Part shown: piece after piece, positions 16,169 through 25,041 of the stretch
How positions within the stretch are numbered: the first letter of the stretch is position 1
Layout of the letters: every line of letters starts with the position of its first letter
Position numbers and translations under genes: made by a program
Origin: Planctomycetota bacterium
GTDB taxonomy: Bacteria; Planctomycetota; Planctomycetia; Pirellulales; Pirellulaceae
Assembly: GCA_026692885.1 (NCBI GenBank)
Contig: JAPLNJ010000373.1
Location: 1 to 33,329 of the forward strand
Direction: 5' to 3'
DNA length: 33,329 nt
Notes under the pieces: model-generated
Databases searched by the model: none
The model's input: only the letters and a program-made list of their open reading frames with translations
Told to the model about the DNA's origin: nothing

Positions 16169-17900
16169 CCTGCCTGCCGATCAGGCGTCTGAGTTGCGGC
16201 CAAGTGCGCGTGTTCGCCACGTCTGGCTTGGTCAGACCGGCACGGCGGGCCTGCAACACGCCGTAGCGCAGCACGTCCAGTCCGCTGACGCTGTGCGCGT
16301 CGGTGCTGATGACAATGGGAATGCCGTGGCTCTTCGCCGCCGCACAGTCGAGGTCGTGCAGGTCCAGACGCTGGGGATGGGCATTGAGTTCCAGCAGCTT
16401 GCCGTAGCGTTTGGCCGCGGCAAACATCGCGTCGAGATCGATGTCGTAGGCGTCCCGCGCGTTGAGCAACCGGCCGGTCGGATGTGCCATCGCGGAAACG
16501 TGAGGATGCTCCAACGCACCCAGGATGCGTTCCGTGATCTGTTGACGCGACTGTTTCTGGCCGTAGTGCACGCTGGCCAGAACCCAATCCGCCTGAGCCA
16601 ACACGTCGTCCGGCAGATCAAGTCCGCCTTGCTCTAGAATGTCGCACTCGATGCCTTTCAGCACCGTGAAGCGGGAGCCGAGTTCAGCGTTCAACCGATC
16701 AATCTCTTGCCACTGGGCCAGCAATCGCCGCGGATCCAAGCCGTTGGCCATCGAGACCCGTTGCGAATGATCCGTGATGGCCAGATACTGCCAACCGTGC
16801 GTCTGAGCTGCCGCGACCATCTCCGCGATCAACGCAGCGCCGTCGGTGGCTGTTGTGTGCGCATGCAAGTCGCCGCGGATGTCGCCAACTTCGATCAACT
16901 CCGGCAAGGCACCCGCCTCCGCCCAAGCGAATTCGTGGCGGGCTTCGCGCAGCTCGGGTGGGAAGACCGGCAGCTCCAAGGCTCCGTAGACCTCGTCCTC
17001 GGTGGCTCCGGCCAGGTACGTCTCGCGTTCACCGGCGACGCGGTACACGCCGTACTCGTTGATCTTCAAGCCGCGCTGCTTGGCCAAGCCCCGCAACACC
17101 ACGTTGTGTTCCTTCGAACCGGTAAAATACTGCAGGGCGGCGCCGAACGACTCCGGGGGCACGCTCCGCAAGTCGACCTGGAAGCCGGAATCCAATCGCA
17201 CCGACATCTTGGTATCGCCGCGCGCCTGGACCTCAGCGACCGACGGAAATGCTCCGCAGCGGTCCATGACTTGCGCCACGTCGGTCGCCACGACCAGCAC
17301 GTCCACGTCGCCCACTGTCTCGCGGCCGCGCCGATAGCTGCCGGCGAATTCCAACTGCCGGACGCTGTCGCAGGCTCGCAGATGCGCGCGGAGCTCTTGC
17401 ACAAGCTGATCGGCGTCGGCCCACAGCAGGCGGCGATTGGCGGAAACTGCCAGGTGGATGCCGTCCAGAATCGCCTGCTCGGTCTTGACGCCGAAGCCCT
17501 TGAGTTCCCGCACGCGGCCCGCGGCACACGCGGCCTGCAATTCGTCCAGCGTCCGGAGGCCGAGTTCATGAAACAAGGCGGCCGCCTTCTTCGGGCCGAC
17601 ACCGGGGATCCGCAGCATCGCCAACACGCTTTCCGGGATCTCTACCAGCAGCTCGTCCAACTGCGGCAGCCGGCCGGTTTGCACCAAGGTCACGGACTTG
17701 TCGGCGACCGCCTGGCCGATGCCGTCGATTTCCAGGAGCCGCCGCGGATCGACCGCGACGATGGTCGCCACCGATTCGCCCAACCCGCGGATGGCCCGCG
17801 CCGCGTTGCGGTACGCCCGGACGCGAAACGGATTGTCGCCTTTGAACTCCAGCAGGTCGGCCAGCTGTTCGAAGACGGAAGCAATGTGGGCGTTGGTCAT
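16155..17900 (-). CDS. polX: PolX-type DNA polymerase beta with C-terminal PHP exonuclease domain
   Basis: This 581-residue protein matches the bacterial PolX length. It fills short gaps during base excision repair. Two helix-hairpin-helix motifs (IDGIGQAVADK at 58-68, IPGVGPKKAAALF at 98-110) precede the nucleotidyl transferase core GSYRRGRETVGDVDVLV with Asp198 and Asp200, and the third Asp in QVDLRSVP (243). The PHP nuclease domain starts with GDLHAHTTATDG at 343 and contains ITDHSQ at 375-380, GIECDIL and PTGRLL. The start overlaps a ribosome site shared with the stop of the upstream GTPase, ten bases away, so the two are coupled. Its 3' end is part of a direct repeat. Confidence 0.95.
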   Translation of the reverse strand: MTNAHIASVFEQLADLLEFKGDNPFRVRAYRNAARAIRGLGESVATIVAVDPRRLLEIDGIGQAVADKSVTLVQTGRLPQLDELLVEIPESVLAMLRIPGVGPKKAAALFHELGLRTLDELQAACAAGRVRELKGFGVKTEQAILDGIHLAVSANRRLLWADADQLVQELRAHLRACDSVRQLEFAGSYRRGRETVGDVDVLVVATDVAQVMDRCGAFPSVAEVQARGDTKMSVRLDSGFQVDLRSVPPESFGAALQYFTGSKEHNVVLRGLAKQRGLKINEYGVYRVAGERETYLAGATEDEVYGALELPVFPPELREARHEFAWAEAGALPELIEVGDIRGDLHAHTTATDGAALIAEMVAAAQTHGWQYLAITDHSQRVSMANGLDPRRLLAQWQEIDRLNAELGSRFTVLKGIECDILEQGGLDLPDDVLAQADWVLASVHYGQKQSRQQITERILGALEHPHVSAMAHPTGRLLNARDAYDIDLDAMFAAAKRYGKLLELNAHPQRLDLHDLDCAAAKSHGIPIVISTDAHSVSGLDVLRYGVLQARRAGLTKPDVANTRTWPQLRRLIGRQADCV

Positions 17901-17910
17901 GGTCGGGACC

Positions 17911-18903
17911 TCATCGATGCAATTCGACCACGTCCTTGTCGTGCAGGACGTAATCCCCCTTCACCGTGGTGCCATCATGGACGGTACTGCCCCAGACGCG
18001 CGCGTGCTTGAGATGCGTGACGAACTCCTTGTGGATCAATTCCGCCACATCCAGCAACGTCCCGCCGCGCCGGACGGTGAACGGACGGTCGAAGTCCGGC
18101 TCCTTCTGCGTCGGCAACTTGGTATAGACCCGCACCATATCCAGCGCTTGGTAGATCGCCTCGCGCAGCGCCTCCAGCCCCGCACCATGCTGGGCCGAAA
18201 CCAGGTGCTCCGGAAGATCTAACGGGCAGAACTCATGCAATAGGGCCAGCCGCTCGGCCGCTTCCGGTAGATCCATTTTGTTGGGGACCAGAAACGTCTG
18301 CGTGTACGACACGCCGAGGTCTTCTTCGTCCAGACAGGACTCCTTCCCCAGCCGCGTCTTGGATGAGTTCAGGTGGTCCAGCACCTGCTGCAGTTGGTCG
18401 ATACCATCGTCGCCGCCCAGGTCCACCAGTAGCAGGACCAATTCCGCCCCGCGGATCAGCCCTTGCGTCACGGGGTCGAACACATCCGCGGTGATGGGCG
18501 GGGTGTCGACCAACTGGACCATCACGTCCTCCCAGGGCATCATGCCGGGCAGCGGTTCGCGGGTGGTGAACGGATAGGGAGCCACTTCGGGCGTGGCCCG
18601 CGTCAGGCTCCGCAGCAGTTGGCTCTTGCCCGCATTCGGCCCGCCGATCACGATGGCCCGCCCGGCACCCTGGCGCGGCAGCCGGAAGCCGCTGGTGCGT
18701 TTGCCTTTGGCCTTGGCCTGCTGAGACTCCTTCTTCGCCTTGCTGATCTTCTGCTTCAACTCGGCGTGCAGTTTGTCCGTGCCCTTGTGCTTGGGCAGTT
18801 CGCGGAGCATGAGTTCCAGACACTGCAACTCCTCTTCGGGCGTGCTGGCGCGGCGGTATTCGGCTTCCGCTTTGAGGTACTGGGCCGTCAGATTGGCAGG
18901 CAT
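17911..18903 (-). CDS. DRG/Obg-like GTPase with TGS domain
   Basis: This 330-residue protein begins with a charged helical segment (about 1-70), then a GTPase core: IGGPNAGKS (G1, 86-94), PFTT (G2, 111-114), DTPP (G3, 133-136) and NKMD (G4) further on. The last 75 residues form a TGS domain ending VKGDYVLHDKDVVELHR. This order is that of DRG-type GTPases, which in archaea and eukaryotes act with the ribosome; bacterial members are less studied, and a role in translation is inferred. It stands directly upstream of polX with its TGA inside the next ribosome site. Confidence 0.85.
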   Translation of the reverse strand: MPANLTAQYLKAEAEYRRASTPEEELQCLELMLRELPKHKGTDKLHAELKQKISKAKKESQQAKAKGKRTSGFRLPRQGAGRAIVIGGPNAGKSQLLRSLTRATPEVAPYPFTTREPLPGMMPWEDVMVQLVDTPPITADVFDPVTQGLIRGAELVLLLVDLGGDDGIDQLQQVLDHLNSSKTRLGKESCLDEEDLGVSYTQTFLVPNKMDLPEAAERLALLHEFCPLDLPEHLVSAQHGAGLEALREAIYQALDMVRVYTKLPTQKEPDFDRPFTVRRGGTLLDVAELIHKEFVTHLKHARVWGSTVHDGTTVKGDYVLHDKDVVELHR

Positions 18904-18948
18904 GCGTCCATTTTCTCCGCACAGAGAGCTACGAACCCACGTAGTCGC

Positions 18949-18984
18949 GTCTCTCCGAGGCGCGAAACCCGGTCTCGGAGAGAC
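18949..18984. repeat. Hairpin repeat GTCTCTCCGAG
   Basis: GTCTCTCCGAG (18949-18959) and CTCGGAGAGAC (18974-18984) pair perfectly over 11 bases around a 14-base loop. It stands in the 180 bases between the second kinase and the GTPase and probably belongs to the intergenic palindromes scattered in this genome. A termination role is possible but no T-run follows. Confidence 0.7.
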
Positions 18985-19083
18985 CGGTCCACGTGCAGCG
19001 GGTAGATGATCTCCATCCGCTGACGACAGTCTGCCATTTTATCGCATTCGCCACGCGGGAAACAGGCGAGCGCGCCGCACGGA

Positions 19084-20469
19084 TCAGCTAAACAGCGTGA
19101 TCAGGACGAAAGCGAGCAGAGCGCCCAGGATGAGTGAGACGGGCACCGCGATGGCCAACGTGATCAGCACGCCGTGGCTGAGCGACGCCTGGGGCGGGCG
19201 GTAGCAAGGCAGTGGCGGCGGGACGACACGACGCATGCGCTGCGTCTCCTGGCCCGCCGAGGCCGCCGGATCCGTCCCTTGCGAGGTTGGACTGGCACTG
19301 CCCATTCGGCCGTCGCCCTCGCCGGAGGCGTCACTGCCCGTGTTGGTGTCCTGCAGGCCCTCCGGGTCCATCTCCGTCGGCAGCGGCGGCGGCATCCAGG
19401 GCGATTTGGTCCGTTGTTGCGGAATGATTTCCAAGTCCTCGCGGGCCCACGGCTCCAACCGAGTCGCCACCTCGTCCGCCGTCTGGATTCTTGCGCGAGG
19501 GTCCTTTTCCATCATGTCGGCGATGACCTCGACGAATTCCTCGCTGACCTCCAGGGTGAAGCGGCGCGGGTGCCAGGGTGTCTCCTCCAAGTGCCGACGG
19601 GCCTTGTCACGCGTCGTGCCCCCAGGGAACGGCACCTTACCGCTGATTGCGTAATACAAGGTGCAGCCCAGCGAGTAGATGTCGCTGACCGCCGCGACTT
19701 CCAGAGGATTGCGAATCTGTTCCGGCGAGAGATAATCTGCGGTGCCGACGATTTTTCCGGCGCGCGGATCGCTGTCCAACTCGTGCATGAATCCGGACAG
19801 CCCCAGGTCGGAGACTTTGGCCACACCGTCCGGTGTCACCAGGATGTTGCCCGGCTTGACGTCGCGATGGAGCAAGCCGCGCTGGTGAGCATACGCCAGG
19901 CCCCGCGCCGCCTGACTGATCACCTGGGCCGCCTGCTGCATGGTCAGCGCGCCTTGGCGCCGGACCAACTGCCGCAGGTCAGTACCCGGCACATACTCGG
20001 TCACCAGGTAATGCACATTGCCGTCATGGCCGGCATCGTAGGCGCGGACCAGATTGGCGTGGTCCAACTGGGCTTGCGTGCGCATCTCCCGCATGAAGCT
20101 CTCGATCGCTTCCGGCGTGGTCTTATGCAAAGGCAGGACCTTGATCGCGCACTCGCGGCCCAGCATCTTGTGCACCGCCTTGAAGACCTGTCCCATCCCG
20201 CCCTGCCCGATCCATTCGGTGATGGTATAGGGTCCCAGGCACAGCTTGGTGCGGCCCGCTTTCAATTGATCCGCCTGATACGGAGTCAGGACCCTGGTGT
20301 CGACCAATTTGGCCGCCAGTTCGGCGTCGCTGACGTCTTCCAGAGGGGGCGGCAACGTCTGCGGTTCGCTACGAATGGCGGCGATGGCGCGGTCCAGTTG
20401 CTCCTGGGTGACCAGACCGCTCAACAATGCCGAATCGCGAAAGACGGACCGGTTCGAGATCTTGCCCAC
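19084..20469 (-). CDS. Hanks-type Ser/Thr protein kinase with C-terminal membrane anchor
   Basis: A 461-residue kinase. An N-terminal segment (SGLVTQEQLDRAIAAIR, then AAKLVDTRVLTPYQADQLKA) of the kind common in planctomycete kinases leads into the kinase domain at about 80. Glycine loop GQGGMGQV (88-95), Lys110 in CAIKVL, HRDVKPGN at 201-208, DLG at 221-223, SPE at 248-250 and SDIYSLGCTLYY at 262-273. After a proline-rich linker (about 355-430) a single membrane segment (VLITLAIAVPVSLILGALLA) ends the protein, so the kinase faces the cytoplasm and no extracellular sensor is present. The start is GTG 20469 without a strong ribosome site. Substrates unknown. Confidence 0.92.
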   Translation of the reverse strand: MGKISNRSVFRDSALLSGLVTQEQLDRAIAAIRSEPQTLPPPLEDVSDAELAAKLVDTRVLTPYQADQLKAGRTKLCLGPYTITEWIGQGGMGQVFKAVHKMLGRECAIKVLPLHKTTPEAIESFMREMRTQAQLDHANLVRAYDAGHDGNVHYLVTEYVPGTDLRQLVRRQGALTMQQAAQVISQAARGLAYAHQRGLLHRDVKPGNILVTPDGVAKVSDLGLSGFMHELDSDPRAGKIVGTADYLSPEQIRNPLEVAAVSDIYSLGCTLYYAISGKVPFPGGTTRDKARRHLEETPWHPRRFTLEVSEEFVEVIADMMEKDPRARIQTADEVATRLEPWAREDLEIIPQQRTKSPWMPPPLPTEMDPEGLQDTNTGSDASGEGDGRMGSASPTSQGTDPAASAGQETQRMRRVVPPPLPCYRPPQASLSHGVLITLAIAVPVSLILGALLAFVLITLFS

Positions 20470-20906
20470 GAATTACAACCATCCTGCCTGGCAAACGGCG
20501 CTTGCTCTCCGCCCTCACTGCCGATGCCGGATCCGCGGGGACGCGAATAGACGGACAACCCACTTGCTTCGGTCGCTGGGCGGAGACCGAGAATAACAAA
20601 CTGGGAGATAGTATACACAACTTGCGCGGACGAAGAGGGGAGGGGATGGCTGACTGCGGCGTTTTTTCTCGGCACTTCGAGGTTGTGGTTGACATGGGAA
20701 ACTAGCACGAGGGCAAGGGCGAGAGCCTGTTTCGCTACTTGCCCCGCGGGGGCGCACCTGACAGCGCGGGACAACGCCCTGATCGTGATCCCATGTTTTC
20801 GCCCCGAGTTGGGGACGCAATGAGTTAGCGGCAAGGCAGTACGTTCCCAGGCGGGAGCCGGGGAACGAGGACGCGGAAGGCTCACCAACACAGCGGAAAC
20901 CGACGT
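20470..20906. other. Intergenic region upstream of the membrane kinase
   Basis: These 437 bases hold a possible minus-strand -10 TATACT at about 20610 preceded by TGTG, but no clear -35, and a hairpin CGTTCCCAGGC-GGGA-GCCGGGGAACG at 20842-20867 of a type I recognise as an intergenic repeat in many genomes. Nothing else stands out and no coding frame looks real. Confidence 0.4.
20842..20867. repeat. Hairpin repeat CGTTCCC...GGGAACG
   Basis: CGTTCCCAGGC pairs with GCCGGGGAACG except at one position, with a short loop. It lies 35 bases after the stop of the PPC-domain gene, so it could also end that transcript. Confidence 0.55.
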
Positions 20907-23192
20907 TCATTTCTTCTTCGCTTGCCCCACCACTTCGAAGGGGATGGCCGGCAGGATGCCGAACGACCTGCGCTGCGGTTTAGGCTTGGGCGTGGCCTCC
21001 GTGGGATCTGGGGTCCACTCCCGGAAGACTTCGAAGATCAGGTTCCCTTCCATTCCCGGCTCGACAGCCTTAGCGTCGGTCGCGAGCACGACGATCAGGC
21101 CCGGGGGTTCGGACGATACTTTCTCGACCGTGATGCCCTTGGGCGGCTGGCTCAACTCGACGCGAAGCTCGTTGGCGGGCGGGTAGCCTCCCGTTAATTT
21201 AGCGCCCAGCAACGTCTTTTCGCCCTGCTTCAGTTTGACGCGATTGACCGGGAGAAACTCCGCCGGGAGCTTGTTGACCGCCCCGTTGACCAGTATGGCC
21301 CACTGCTCGGCGGGCACGATCTGCAGCCACAGAAAAGCCTGCATCATGCTCTCCGCGGGCACCGCCGGGCGTGAAAACCGCCGATGTTTGCGACTGCCCA
21401 GCGAGTGACCGTCCATTTCCAGGATAAAGGGTTGCATGGCGGCGAGTGGCGGGACCGTCAGCGTCAGCCGCATTTTGTCCACGTTGCCGGGCACCACGGC
21501 GCCGCTGAGCTTGAACCCGTCAGGCGGCTCCACCAGGGATAGGTGGATCGGGTCGTCGAAGCCCTCTCGCCGCAGGGCGTGCACCGTGATCGGCACCGTG
21601 GTGCCAGGCCGGGCGATGATACAGGATGGCACCACGCGTAACTCGAAATCGGGACGCGGCGGCCTAATGTACAGCCGGTAGATGAAATCCTTCCCGCCTT
21701 TGCGTTGCGCATCGCTCAAGTGCAGACAGTATGGCCCTTTGCCGGACACGACGGCCGTGAGCAGGGAATCGGCGTGGTGGGTGAGCAACGGCTGGGCGTC
21801 GTCCCTGAAATCATCGTTGAAGCCAATCTCCGCGCCGGTGGCATCGGTCAGGGAGACTGACGAATCCAAGGGGGAACCAGCTCGGCGTGCATAGACCTCG
21901 ACGACGACGGTCCCGTGAGCATCGAAGCGGAACACGTCGACGTCGCCCGGCCGATCGATACGGCCGTTGATGATGATCGGCAGGTTGACCGCCTGGGCTG
22001 TTTGCGGCGTGTCGTTCGGCTCCTGGTCCAGGAGTTCGGACGTCATGTCGATCCGCAGCGGGAAGCGAACAGAAACCTTGTCGGTCTGGGGAATGGAGTA
22101 CCAGCGGACGGGGCGGTTCCGATCCACGACGGCACGGACCTTCAGCTGGTTCTCCAAGATATTCCAGCCCTGCAGCTCGACCGTGACCTCCTGGCCGGCG
22201 CGGGCGCCCAGCGGGAAGATGCCGGTCACAAGCGGCAACTCACCGAGCGTGATGCGATAGACGAAATCCTCGCGTCCGCGGTAAATGGAATCGCGGATCT
22301 CGACCACGTACTTGCCGTCTTCGGGGATCTCGTAGTAGATCACCGGATCCTGCCGGTAGTAATAGGCGCCCGCATAGGCCACTTCCTTTCCTCGACCATC
22401 GTACAAGGTCAGTACGGCCTGGAACCAACCGGGCACGGCGTCGGCAAGGTAGGGCATCAGCTCCCGGGCATCGGCGGAAATAACCAGGCGCATACCTTTG
22501 CGGGCGATGAACGAGAAACGGTCCACCTCGCCGGGCATGATCTGCCCGTTCACCACAACCGGGAACGTGGAACCGATAACCGGATCGGGAATCTCATCGT
22601 TCGGCTCGGTTTCGCGGCGTTCCTCCCATTGGCCGACTTGAAACCAGATCGGATTGGACATGGCGCCGGGGGTGAGCAACCGCATCTCACGTTTGCCCAA
22701 CTCGGCCTTCGCGTCGATCGTGATTTTCAGCGTGAGTTCTTCGGCAATCTGGTCGTTGGGTTGCCGTTTCGGATCGGCATCCCGCTTGCGATAGATCTCC
22801 ATTTCCTTCAGGTCGTTTTCGGTAATGCCGGCCACCTTGTAGACCGTTTCGTCCGTGATCGGTTCGGTCTTTCCCTGTTCGTCCCGCTTCTCCTCCAGAT
22901 CCTCTCGCGTGAATCTGATCTTCTGGCTGAGACCAACGTACTCCCCCTGGGTCAGCGGACGATACCACTTGACGACTTCTGCCCTTACCCCGCTGCCGGA
23001 AATGTAGACTCCCTTCGCCTCCTTGATGTGTTGCCCGCCGACCGTGACTTCGAGCTCCGTATTCTGCCGGCCACCGGGCGGGTAAACGTAACCGATATGT
23101 GAGTCTTTCGGTGCCGTCTGGGCGTGGACATCGGCGGTGACCGCCAACCACACCGCCACAGCAAGGATTGCGTGCCATCGAGGCCCGTTCAT
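20907..23192 (-). CDS. Secreted PPC-domain protein (planctomycete type)
   Basis: A 761-residue protein with a signal peptide (HAILAVAVWLAVTADVHA). Two PPC-type (pre-peptidase C-terminal) beta domains are visible: EPNDEIPDPVIGSTFPVVVN followed by GEVDRFSFIARKGMRLVI (about 200-320), and EPNDTPQTAQAVNLPIIING followed by GDVDVFRFDAHG (about 395-515). An IPT-like stretch precedes each (YPPGGRQNTELEVTVGGQ; FPLGARAGQEVTVELQGWN). Both are adhesion- or folding-type domains, not enzymes. It is the first member in the window of the PPC / DUF1501 / DUF1549-DUF1553 set, which in planctomycetes occurs together in many copies; the shared process is not known. The ATG has GGAG six bases upstream. Confidence 0.85.
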   Translation of the reverse strand: MNGPRWHAILAVAVWLAVTADVHAQTAPKDSHIGYVYPPGGRQNTELEVTVGGQHIKEAKGVYISGSGVRAEVVKWYRPLTQGEYVGLSQKIRFTREDLEEKRDEQGKTEPITDETVYKVAGITENDLKEMEIYRKRDADPKRQPNDQIAEELTLKITIDAKAELGKREMRLLTPGAMSNPIWFQVGQWEERRETEPNDEIPDPVIGSTFPVVVNGQIMPGEVDRFSFIARKGMRLVISADARELMPYLADAVPGWFQAVLTLYDGRGKEVAYAGAYYYRQDPVIYYEIPEDGKYVVEIRDSIYRGREDFVYRITLGELPLVTGIFPLGARAGQEVTVELQGWNILENQLKVRAVVDRNRPVRWYSIPQTDKVSVRFPLRIDMTSELLDQEPNDTPQTAQAVNLPIIINGRIDRPGDVDVFRFDAHGTVVVEVYARRAGSPLDSSVSLTDATGAEIGFNDDFRDDAQPLLTHHADSLLTAVVSGKGPYCLHLSDAQRKGGKDFIYRLYIRPPRPDFELRVVPSCIIARPGTTVPITVHALRREGFDDPIHLSLVEPPDGFKLSGAVVPGNVDKMRLTLTVPPLAAMQPFILEMDGHSLGSRKHRRFSRPAVPAESMMQAFLWLQIVPAEQWAILVNGAVNKLPAEFLPVNRVKLKQGEKTLLGAKLTGGYPPANELRVELSQPPKGITVEKVSSEPPGLIVVLATDAKAVEPGMEGNLIFEVFREWTPDPTEATPKPKPQRRSFGILPAIPFEVVGQAKKK

Positions 23193-23254
23193 GGTTCGCT
23201 CCGCGATTGGGGTGTCAGGTCGTTGGATGCGCGTGCCGTGCGTGCATCTTGTAG

Positions 23255-23275
23255 GTCCCGGTCGCCGAACGGGAC
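23255..23275. repeat. Hairpin repeat GTCCCG...CGGGAC
   Basis: GTCCCG and CGGGAC pair around a nine-base loop GTCGCCGAA in the gap between the DUF1501 and PPC genes. It looks like one of the short dispersed palindromes of this genome. Confidence 0.4.
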
Positions 23276-23355
23276 TTGACTGGCGGCAGACGCTGCCCTG
23301 CCGTTCAGGCCGCGTTCGGCGCTCGCAGCCTGCTGGGGTGCGGCGGCAGGCCGCG

Positions 23356-24765
23356 TCAGATGATTTCCTTCAGCCGGCCGCCCATCGTCAATCCTTCATC
23401 GGGACCTGGGACCGCGCGGACGATTTCGCCCATCGGATGCGGCAGGCCGGCTTCAGGATCGATACCAAGCAACTCGTACATCGCGGCGATGAGATCGCAG
23501 GGATAGACGGGCCGGTCCTTGACGAAGTCCCCTTTGGGCGTGGACGAGCCGACGACCTGTCCGCCTTTGAATCCACCGCCCGCCACGACCGTGGAGAAAA
23601 CGTTGCCATAGTGATGGCGTCCACCGTTCCAGGGCGATTTCCAGTCGACGTCGGGCGTACGGCCGAATTCCCCGCCCCACCAAACGATGGTGCTGTCTAA
23701 CAAGCCGTGATCCGCCAGATCCGCAATCAGCGTGGACATGCCTTTGTCCATTTCCGGGAGCTTCCGGCGCATGATCTGGAAATGATCCTTGTGCGTGTCC
23801 CAACCGTTGTAGTTGATCGTGACGAACTTCACGCCCTTCTCGATCAGCCGACGGGCGGCCAGGCAGGACTGGCCGAACGTGTTCCGACCGTAGCGGAGCC
23901 TGAGCTCTTCCTCCTCTTCGGAAAGATCGAAGACCTTGCCCGCGTCGCCCAAGATCAGATCATACGCCTTGTCCTTGGCCTGTTTCGCGGCCGCCAGTTG
24001 AGGATCGTCTTTCAGGAATTGGCCGAGCAGGTTGACCCTCTCGAGCAAGTCGCGGCGTTGCCGTTGCTGGTCGTCGGACAGCCCCGGGGCGACAATCCCC
24101 TCCACGGCGAACCGGTAGGCATTGGGGTCACCGCCCGTGGCGAAGGGTTTGTAACGGATCCCCATGAAACCGGCTTCCGAAAATCGGCCCTGGGGTTCGG
24201 TGAGCACGATGTAGGGTGGAATCAGGCCCTCCGATCCCTCGACGAACCCCTTGAAGGCTGCGACCACGGCACCCACGGCCGGGTAGACCAGCCGGCCGCC
24301 GGCCATCCGTCCCGTCTGGACCATGTAGGAGGCCGTCTCGTGAGCGAACACGCCGTGCGTCATGGAGCGGATAATCGAGTACTTGTCGGCCAGCTTGGCC
24401 AATTCCGGGAGCAAGGTCCCGATCCGGATCCCTTTGACGTTGGTTTCGAGCGCCCCGGTCAAGGGACCTGTGTAATCGCTGCCCGCTTCCGGTTTCGGAT
24501 CGAACGTGTCGGTGTGGGGGGGGCCGCCCCACATCCAGATCTGGATGACCGCCTTGGCCTTTGCTGGCGGCCGGGCGGCAGGTGGCTTCGTGGCAGGTGA
24601 TTTGGTGGCCGGAGCCGGGGCTGGAGCGGTGCTTTCGGCACCGGCACCCAGTCGCTCGGCCAACAACAGACTGGCCGGCCCCAGGATCCCGCATTTGAGC
24701 GCCTCACGGCGGGTAACTTGTCCGGCTCCCGCACCGGGGACGAATGGATCACGTTTCTCAGTCAT
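23356..24765 (-). CDS. DUF1501 family protein, Tat-type leader
   Basis: A 469-residue protein from ATG 24765, which is preceded by GGAGAGG. The leader RREALKCGILGPASLLLA has the RRxxLK pattern of a twin-arginine signal, then a Pro/Ala-rich linker. Conserved blocks of DUF1501 are present: IWMWGGPPHTDTFDPKPEAG, SMTHGVFAHETASYMVQTGR, VTINYNGWDTHKDHF, WWGGEFGRTPDVDW and HYGNVFSTVVAGGGFKGG. The fold is related to alkaline phosphatase and sulfatase but the reaction is not established. It lies between the PPC protein and the DUF1549/DUF1553 protein on the same strand, as usual in planctomycetes. Confidence 0.93.
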   Translation of the reverse strand: MTEKRDPFVPGAGAGQVTRREALKCGILGPASLLLAERLGAGAESTAPAPAPATKSPATKPPAARPPAKAKAVIQIWMWGGPPHTDTFDPKPEAGSDYTGPLTGALETNVKGIRIGTLLPELAKLADKYSIIRSMTHGVFAHETASYMVQTGRMAGGRLVYPAVGAVVAAFKGFVEGSEGLIPPYIVLTEPQGRFSEAGFMGIRYKPFATGGDPNAYRFAVEGIVAPGLSDDQQRQRRDLLERVNLLGQFLKDDPQLAAAKQAKDKAYDLILGDAGKVFDLSEEEEELRLRYGRNTFGQSCLAARRLIEKGVKFVTINYNGWDTHKDHFQIMRRKLPEMDKGMSTLIADLADHGLLDSTIVWWGGEFGRTPDVDWKSPWNGGRHHYGNVFSTVVAGGGFKGGQVVGSSTPKGDFVKDRPVYPCDLIAAMYELLGIDPEAGLPHPMGEIVRAVPGPDEGLTMGGRLKEII

Positions 24766-24816
24766 GGTACCTCTCCGATTTTCCCGCCGCTCAACAACGG
24801 CCAACCAAGCCAGTGT

Positions 24817-24943
24817 CTTAGGATCGCGAAAGAAATAACTGTCGCAAAAATGTGGTCATCTCGCTCCGCGAGATGACATGCCATCACGCGGAGCGTGATG
24901 GCTACTTTGAAGACCCGACACTAATTCATTTCGCGATCCTTAG
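24817..24943. repeat. Two-hairpin palindromic element, copy B, with outer inverted ends
   Basis: Outer ends CTTAGGATCGCGAAA (24817-24831) and TTTCGCGATCCTTAG (24929-24943) pair at 14 of 15 positions. Inside, hairpin 1 is GTCATCTC (24855-24862) with GAGATGAC (24870-24877), loop GCTCCGC; hairpin 2 is GCCATCAC (24880-24887) with GTGATGGC (24895-24902), loop GCGGAGC. The two loops are exact reverse complements. Copy A is at 6586-6692. Confidence 0.88.
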
Positions 24944-24948
24944 GACTG

Positions 24949-25035
24949 GCCGAAAAATAACTTCGGCATTTGCCTCTCGGCCCCTCACCCCAACCCTCTC
25001 CCCGGTGTACCGGGGCGAGGAAGTTATTCTTCGGC
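24949..25035. repeat. Dispersed repeat with CCCCTCACCCCAACCCT core, copy 2
   Basis: GCCGAAAAATAACTTC (24949-24964) and GAAGTTATTCTTCGGC (25020-25035) are reverse complements at 15 of 16 bases. Between them are CCCCTCACCCCAACCCT and a hairpin CCCCGGT-GT-ACCGGGG (25000-25015). It directly follows copy B of the other element and ends seven bases before the stop of the DUF1549 gene. Confidence 0.8.
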
Positions 25036-25041
25036 GGATCC

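Noticed and set aside
16707..18011. 434-codon plus-strand open frame opposite polX
   Set aside because: Antisense to clear PolX coding sequence, with no domain pattern.
19174..20550. 458-codon plus-strand open frame opposite the membrane kinase
   Set aside because: The minus strand codes for a complete kinase with all motifs; the plus frame is Arg/His/Gln-rich with no domain.
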